Below, piece by piece: positions 6,335 through 10,757 of a stretch of DNA of 10,757 bases. The stretch covers positions 1 to 10,757 of the forward strand of contig CAYUDC010000092.1 of the NCBI GenBank assembly GCA_964443415.1, given 5' to 3'. This DNA is from B1 sp964443415 (GTDB taxonomy: Bacteria > Bacteroidota > Bacteroidia > UKL13-3). Below the pieces are notes generated by a model. That model was not told the origin of the DNA, did no database searches, and worked only from the letters and a program-made list of their open reading frames with translations. Position 1 is the stretch's first letter. Each line of letters opens with the position of its first letter. Position numbers and translations under genes: made by a program.

Positions 6335-9300
6335 ATGAAATACAGCACCATACTTTTATTTGTATTAGGAACTATTCTTAGCAATTTATCTGCTCAAAAC
6401 CCAGGAGATACCATTAAGGTAAAAACCTTTCATTATGGCAGTAATACACGCGATACTGTTGCCTATTTCCCAGCAGGAAACCTCACTTTCGAACGCATCA
6501 TCATGGCTTATAATATGCGTTGTAAAAATGGCTTGGTTTCTACGGGCACCGATAGAAACTTGGGCTGCGGCGAATGGGATTATTCTTGCAATACTTATAT
6601 TGTAGATTCTACCAAGGTAGAAGAAGTAAACGCTACGCAGGCCAAATATGTGGTTAGCAATTTTAATGGAAGCACCTTTAATTATACCAGCAAACCGGTG
6701 CACGACTACTACCGCTTTAAGCAAAAGCAGGTAATCTTAGATAGCATTGGCAGCGACTCGAGCTTTGTGGTTGGAAATGGAATTATTGGTGACGCAAATG
6801 CCTTGGCCACCCAACAACAATCGGGTAAATCGCAATACATTTATACTGCAGCGGAGTTGTTAAATGCCGGATTAACAGCAGGACCTATTCATAGCTTGCA
6901 ATTGCAAATAGACAATGGCACTGCTACCGCAGGATTTTTAAAGGTAAAAATTAAACATAGTAACAAAGAAAACTTTAACAATGCTGCCTACGAAAAGGAT
7001 GGCTTTACAGAAGTGTATTTTAGTCATCATTCTTTTAATATTGGTTTGAACCGAATAGCGTTTCATACTCCTTTTATTTGGGATGGAACACAAAATATAA
7101 TCGTAGAATTTTCATTTACCAACAGTGTTAAAAGTGCAGAATTGATGCTTAAAGCCTCTGCCACCAATTTTATCTCTGGCATGTATGCGCATAATAATTT
7201 TGCCTTAGACTTATCTCACAATGGGCATGTAAGACTAGACACCACAGACCTTAGCAGCATCAAAAACGAAATGACCATTTCTTTTTGGGCTTATGGCAAC
7301 GCTGCCCAAATGCCTATTAGCACTTCTATTCTATATGGTTATGATAATAATATCAATAACCGTCAATTAAACATACACCTACCCCACTCTAATACCAATG
7401 TATATTTTGATTGCGGTTTTGTAGGTGGATATGATAGAATAAACAAAGTTGCTACTTTAGCAGAAATGGGCGGCAGATGGCACCATTGGACCTTTGTAAA
7501 AAATGCCAGCACGGGCATCATGCAAGTGTATCTGAATGGTGTGTTGTGGATGTCTGGAACAGCCAAAACCAAACCCATTACTCTAATAAACCTTATTCTT
7601 GGTAAAGACCAAAACCTTGCCAACAACTACAAAGGGCGTATCAGCGAGTTATTTATATGGAATAAAGCCTTAACCGACTCGCAGGTAAATACCGTTAGCA
7701 AAGGCATGATTGGATACGAAACACCTTTATTTGGCAATGTGGTGGCATACTACCCTATGAATGATGGTAGTGGTAACCAAATATCGGAACTTACCAATAA
7801 CAAAACTGCCAATGGGGTAAACCTTAGATGGACCTTCGAAAGAGGCGAGCAATTGCAATTTGGGTTTAAATCGGTAGACCTTAGACCCAACCTGGTGTTT
7901 AATCGTTCGCAACTGTACACTAGAATACAAGAGGTGGTAAGAACAGATTCGATGGCTAGGGCCACTCATGTGGTAGAAGAATATAGTATTACTTCTAAGC
8001 AAGGGCAGTTTCCAATAAGCAACGATATTGTAAATTTAGTGGGCACACAAACCAATTGGTACCAAGCCAATTTTGCCTATATTTATGAAGCAGACAGCTT
8101 GGGGAATAAGTTGGTTGATAGTATGGCAGTGGCTGCCGAAGGCAGCCTAGCCATGAGCAACCTAAATTTCTTTAGGCGTTTCCCTTGGTACAATGAAATT
8201 ATGTCGTTTGTTACACCCTATGGTATCGGGTTGAACCTAGGGATGACAGGCAAAACATGGTACTTTGATGTAAGCGACTTCGCTCCTATTTTAAAAGGAA
8301 ACAAAAGAATATTAATGACCTTAGGAGGCCAAAACCAAGAGCAAAATGATGTAGAGTTTTGGTTTATTGTAGGCACACCACCCAAGAATGTATTGGAGTT
8401 TAACCAAATTTGGCAAGGCACTAACAGAACCGGCCAAGCACCTTTAACTGCCATTAACAACAACAGCAGATTTGCACCAGTAACGGTGCCAACTTTGGCC
8501 AATGGTAAAAGCTTCAAAATCCGTTCTACCATCACTGGGCATGGAGCCGAAGGCGAGTTCGAAGCCAATGGCGGACAAGTAAATCACCAATTAAACCTCA
8601 ATGGTGGTGGCAACGAGTATGATTGGATTATCAGCGAGGAATGTGCTTTTAATCCGGTTTTCCCACAAGGAGGCACCTGGGTTTACGACAGACAAGGCTG
8701 GTGCCCTGGACAAAGATCACTCACCAAAGAATTTGATGTTACCCCACATATTACTGCTGGAAATACTATAAGCATAGACTATAATGCCAGCACCCCTCCT
8801 AACCCAAGTGGCGCTTATAATTACCATGTAGCCCATCAATTGGTGACTTATGGAGATTTTAATTTTAAAAAGGATGTCAGAATGGTAGACATTTTAAATC
8901 CTTCTAACCATGTTTTATATGCTAGGCTCAACCCTATTTGTAACAATCCCAAAATAATTGTTCAAAATGGTGGTTCAGATAAAATTACTAGTTTAGAAAT
9001 TAACTACGGTATCAATAATGGCACAAGGCAAAACTTTACATGGACAGGTAGTATAGACCCTTTAGCGTTTGATACCATTACTTTACCAACGTATGATGTA
9101 CTTTGGAATAGCGGTATTGCTGGCAATGCTAATAACACCTTTTCTGTTAAGATTATAAAAGTGAATGGAACCACAGGGGATGAAAATAACTTAAACAATG
9201 AGTATTCAAATAAATTTAACCTTCCAGAAATTGCCCCTTCGGTTTTCACTTTAGAATTTAGAACCAATAATAACCCTGCCGAAAACAACTATAAATTGTA

Positions 9301-9814
9301 TGACGACAAAGGCAATTTAATAGACCAACAAAGCTTTACCCAAGCCAATTTCACCTTTAGCAAAGGCTATAATTTAGGTGGCTGTTTTAAATTGGTAGTA
9401 GAAGACAAAGGTCATGATGGCGTGCAATGGTGGGCTAATTCGGCCCAAGGCACCGGATTTATTAGGCTAAAAAGAGCCAATGGGCAAATATTCAAAACCT
9501 TTCAACCCGATTTTGGAGGAGGCTTTGAGTATAGCTTTACCACCAATTGGGCGTTGGGCGAGAAAGAAAATGCCCTAGAAAACGAGGTGCTAGTATTTCC
9601 AAATCCAGCCAAGGAAAAGATTTTCGTAGAAGGTCAAAACCTCCTTGGGTCAACCCTAAGCCTATATAATATTTTAGGAGCCCTGCAAACCAGCACTGTA
9701 ATTACCCATAACGAAAAGTTTCAGCTGAACACAAAGGAGCTCAACAGTGGCGTTTATTTAGTAGAGATTTCGAGGGGGAATGAAAAAACTATTCGTAAGA
9801 TTGTCATTGAATAG
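6335..9814 (+). CDS. Secreted PNGase F-like protein with inserted LamG-type domain and T9SS type A sorting domain
   Basis: This 1159-residue protein probably releases N-glycans from glycoproteins (amide bond hydrolysis at Asn-GlcNAc), working outside the cell. The signal peptide covers residues 1-20 (LSNLSA before Gln21). The first part of the N-glycanase N-domain is at about 21-90, ending in GCGEWDYSCNTYI; Asp82 aligns with catalytic Asp60 of PNGase F. An insert of about 530 residues follows: a beta-sandwich-like segment at about 165-275, then a LamG/concanavalin-like fold at about 285-500 (ISFWAY, WHHWTFV, QVYLNG, GRISELFIW, AYYPMNDGSG). The N-domain resumes at about 618 (SFVTPYG, TWYFDVSDF, WFIVGTPP). 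The C-domain runs to about 840 (STITGHG, HQLNL, DRQGWCPG), with Glu741 a candidate for PNGase F Glu206. CARDB-like (about 865-965) and further beta modules precede the sorting domain at about 1083-1159 (VFPNPAKEKIF, LNSGVYLVEI). The equivalent of Glu118 is not evident. Family and secretion route are clear; activity is inferred. Confidence 0.87.
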   Translation: MKYSTILLFVLGTILSNLSAQNPGDTIKVKTFHYGSNTRDTVAYFPAGNLTFERIIMAYNMRCKNGLVSTGTDRNLGCGEWDYSCNTYIVDSTKVEEVNATQAKYVVSNFNGSTFNYTSKPVHDYYRFKQKQVILDSIGSDSSFVVGNGIIGDANALATQQQSGKSQYIYTAAELLNAGLTAGPIHSLQLQIDNGTATAGFLKVKIKHSNKENFNNAAYEKDGFTEVYFSHHSFNIGLNRIAFHTPFIWDGTQNIIVEFSFTNSVKSAELMLKASATNFISGMYAHNNFALDLSHNGHVRLDTTDLSSIKNEMTISFWAYGNAAQMPISTSILYGYDNNINNRQLNIHLPHSNTNVYFDCGFVGGYDRINKVATLAEMGGRWHHWTFVKNASTGIMQVYLNGVLWMSGTAKTKPITLINLILGKDQNLANNYKGRISELFIWNKALTDSQVNTVSKGMIGYETPLFGNVVAYYPMNDGSGNQISELTNNKTANGVNLRWTFERGEQLQFGFKSVDLRPNLVFNRSQLYTRIQEVVRTDSMARATHVVEEYSITSKQGQFPISNDIVNLVGTQTNWYQANFAYIYEADSLGNKLVDSMAVAAEGSLAMSNLNFFRRFPWYNEIMSFVTPYGIGLNLGMTGKTWYFDVSDFAPILKGNKRILMTLGGQNQEQNDVEFWFIVGTPPKNVLEFNQIWQGTNRTGQAPLTAINNNSRFAPVTVPTLANGKSFKIRSTITGHGAEGEFEANGGQVNHQLNLNGGGNEYDWIISEECAFNPVFPQGGTWVYDRQGWCPGQRSLTKEFDVTPHITAGNTISIDYNASTPPNPSGAYNYHVAHQLVTYGDFNFKKDVRMVDILNPSNHVLYARLNPICNNPKIIVQNGGSDKITSLEINYGINNGTRQNFTWTGSIDPLAFDTITLPTYDVLWNSGIAGNANNTFSVKIIKVNGTTGDENNLNNEYSNKFNLPEIAPSVFTLEFRTNNNPAENNYKLYDDKGNLIDQQSFTQANFTFSKGYNLGGCFKLVVEDKGHDGVQWWANSAQGTGFIRLKRANGQIFKTFQPDFGGGFEYSFTTNWALGEKENALENEVLVFPNPAKEKIFVEGQNLLGSTLSLYNILGALQTSTVITHNEKFQLNTKELNSGVYLVEISRGNEKTIRKIVIE

Positions 9815-9928
9815 GCAAATTTTTTTGGAAGGATATTAATGTTCATAAAAAGGAAAATCCATCCTTTTGAGCATGATGTATTTTTTAATCGTTTGATGGA
9901 AAAGTAAATTGCCAATGATTTCATAATC
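9815..9928 (+). other. Intergenic region before the sensor gene
   Basis: This 114-bp AT-rich spacer holds a weak 7-bp hairpin (9848-9854 with 9862-9868, 7-base loop) that lacks a T-run directly behind it. A TTTTG at 9865-9869 and a TTTG at 9892-9895 have roughly promoter-like spacing but the -7 element misses the consensus TA. Nothing firmer was seen. Confidence 0.4.
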
Positions 9929-10757
9929 ATGGTAACAAACTTAAAATCCGAACTACTAGAAAAGGTGTTATTTGATGCCATCACACAGATCTGTGAGGCA
10001 TTTGAAGACGGCCACTCTATTGAAGATATATTATCTAAACTTGGCACTCAACTGGGGGCGGATAAAATCTATTATGTTTCTAGAATAGAAGACGAATTTA
10101 AATACCTGCAAAGTCTCGAAGAAAGCCAAAGCCAAAGACCCGATCCAAACCCAGCATCCTCTTTTTTTCTATCGTTTCCAATTAAAAAAGCTGAAAATGT
10201 ATTTGGCTTTATTGTGATAAAAGGACACAACCTAAATCACTTAGAAGAGCCCATGACTCACTCGCTCTTAAAAAGATTTTCTTTTGTATTTGGACAGCAA
10301 GTTTGGATTTGGGAGAAGATAAAAGACAAGGCCATTGCCTTAGAAAAAGCAAAGGATGAACGCAACTTTTTTGAAACCATTCTTTCTAACAATCCCACCG
10401 AAGTGGTGGTAATTAATAACGAATACAAATACGTTTACCTAAACAAACATGCCATAAAATCAGACGAACTGCGAGAATGGATGGTAGGAAAAGACGATTT
10501 TGAGTATTGCATAAGAGCCAACAAACCTGCAGAAATTGCTCAAAAAAGAAGGGATTTATTAGAGAAAATTCAATTTGAAAAACGCCCCTACTCCTTCGAA
10601 GAAACCTTTGATTTGCCTGATGGGAAATATATCTCCCACCTAAGGATGTTACACCCTGTGTTAGACTCTCATCAAAATCTAATTTACACCATTGGATATA
10701 GTATCAATATCACACGCATCAAGGAGCAAGAGAGGCTTATTGATTTACAGAAAGAAG
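9929..10757 (+). CDS. GAF-like/PAS sensor protein, probably signalling kinase or regulator, truncated by the window end
   Basis: An open frame starts at the ATG at 9929, with a stop codon shortly upstream in the same frame, and runs 276 codons to the edge without a stop. It has no signal peptide or membrane segment, so it is cytoplasmic as far as seen. Residues about 10-125 look like a GAF-type fold: helix LFDAITQICEAF, then IEDILSKLGTQLGADKIYYV, then FPIKKAENVFGFIVI. A helical connector (126-146, EKIKDKAIALEKAKDER) leads into a PAS domain at about 147-265 (FFETILSNNPTEVVVINNEY, YVYLNKHA, EETFDLPDGKYISHLRM, YTIGYSINIT), ending in a helix (RIKEQERLIDLQKE) of the sort that joins PAS to an output domain. 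The output, most often a histidine kinase in such proteins, lies outside the window. No ligand or cofactor residue could be assigned. Confidence 0.82.
   Translation, partial: MVTNLKSELLEKVLFDAITQICEAFEDGHSIEDILSKLGTQLGADKIYYVSRIEDEFKYLQSLEESQSQRPDPNPASSFFLSFPIKKAENVFGFIVIKGHNLNHLEEPMTHSLLKRFSFVFGQQVWIWEKIKDKAIALEKAKDERNFFETILSNNPTEVVVINNEYKYVYLNKHAIKSDELREWMVGKDDFEYCIRANKPAEIAQKRRDLLEKIQFEKRPYSFEETFDLPDGKYISHLRMLHPVLDSHQNLIYTIGYSINITRIKEQERLIDLQKE

Noticed and set aside
6386..6724. Minus-strand frame of 112 codons inside the N-glycanase-like gene.
   Set aside because: It is antisense to the conserved CGEWD region and has no family features of its own; the same holds for the other minus-strand frames between 7363 and 9288.
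9848..9868. Hairpin (7-bp stem, 7-base loop) after the N-glycanase-like gene as a terminator.
   Set aside because: The stem is short and AT-rich and the next T-run is 12 bases away, unlike the strong terminator at 6251-6282.

Overview
The window looks like draft-assembly sequence from a member of the Bacteroidota. The signs are a C-terminal type A sorting domain of the type IX secretion system (T9SS) on a large secreted enzyme, a lipoprotein M1 peptidase with a short LSAC lipobox, an ECF sigma factor paired with a zinc-type anti-sigma factor, start codons without Shine-Dalgarno sequences, and AT-rich DNA. Three runs of N (246-313, 1879-1978, 3077-3176) are assembly gaps. Each one cuts through genes, and protein-family lengths suggest that at least two, probably all three, hide more DNA than the Ns show.

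Layout. On the far left, minus strand, is the C-terminal two thirds of a YoeB/Txe-family mRNA endonuclease toxin (65-245). It has an apparent one-base frameshift, and its N-terminus and any antitoxin fall in the first gap. Next, on the minus strand, is an M1-family metallopeptidase lipoprotein (322-2610), broken by the second gap just before the catalytic core. Divergent from it, with 26 bp between the start codons, is a biotin carboxyl carrier protein (2637 to the third gap). The third gap hides the converging 3' ends of this gene and of a membrane anti-sigma factor (3177-3877, minus). The anti-sigma gene overlaps the 3' end of its ECF sigma factor gene (3856-4476, minus) by 22 nt. Divergent from the sigma gene is an exported MuiA-type DUF4139 protein (4562-6247), closed by a strong intrinsic terminator.

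The right part holds a 1159-residue secreted protein (6335-9814). It is a peptide-N-glycosidase F-like enzyme whose N-terminal catalytic domain appears to be split by about 530 residues containing a LamG-type fold, and it ends in a T9SS sorting domain. After it comes the start of a GAF-like/PAS sensor protein (9929 to the window end) that runs out of the window.

How the genes relate. Only the sigma/anti-sigma pair is clearly co-transcribed. The divergent MuiA-type gene is a candidate target of that sigma factor, but this is inference. The M1 lipoprotein and the secreted N-glycanase would both work on proteins or glycoproteins at or outside the cell surface, which fits a protein- and glycoprotein-degrading lifestyle; nothing in the sequence shows that they are co-regulated. 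The most unusual items are the split N-glycanase architecture, the frameshifted YoeB remnant, and the Pro/Lys-rich TonB-like linker of the anti-sigma factor whose C-terminus lies in a gap. No CRISPR array, rRNA, tRNA or insertion sequence was recognised.
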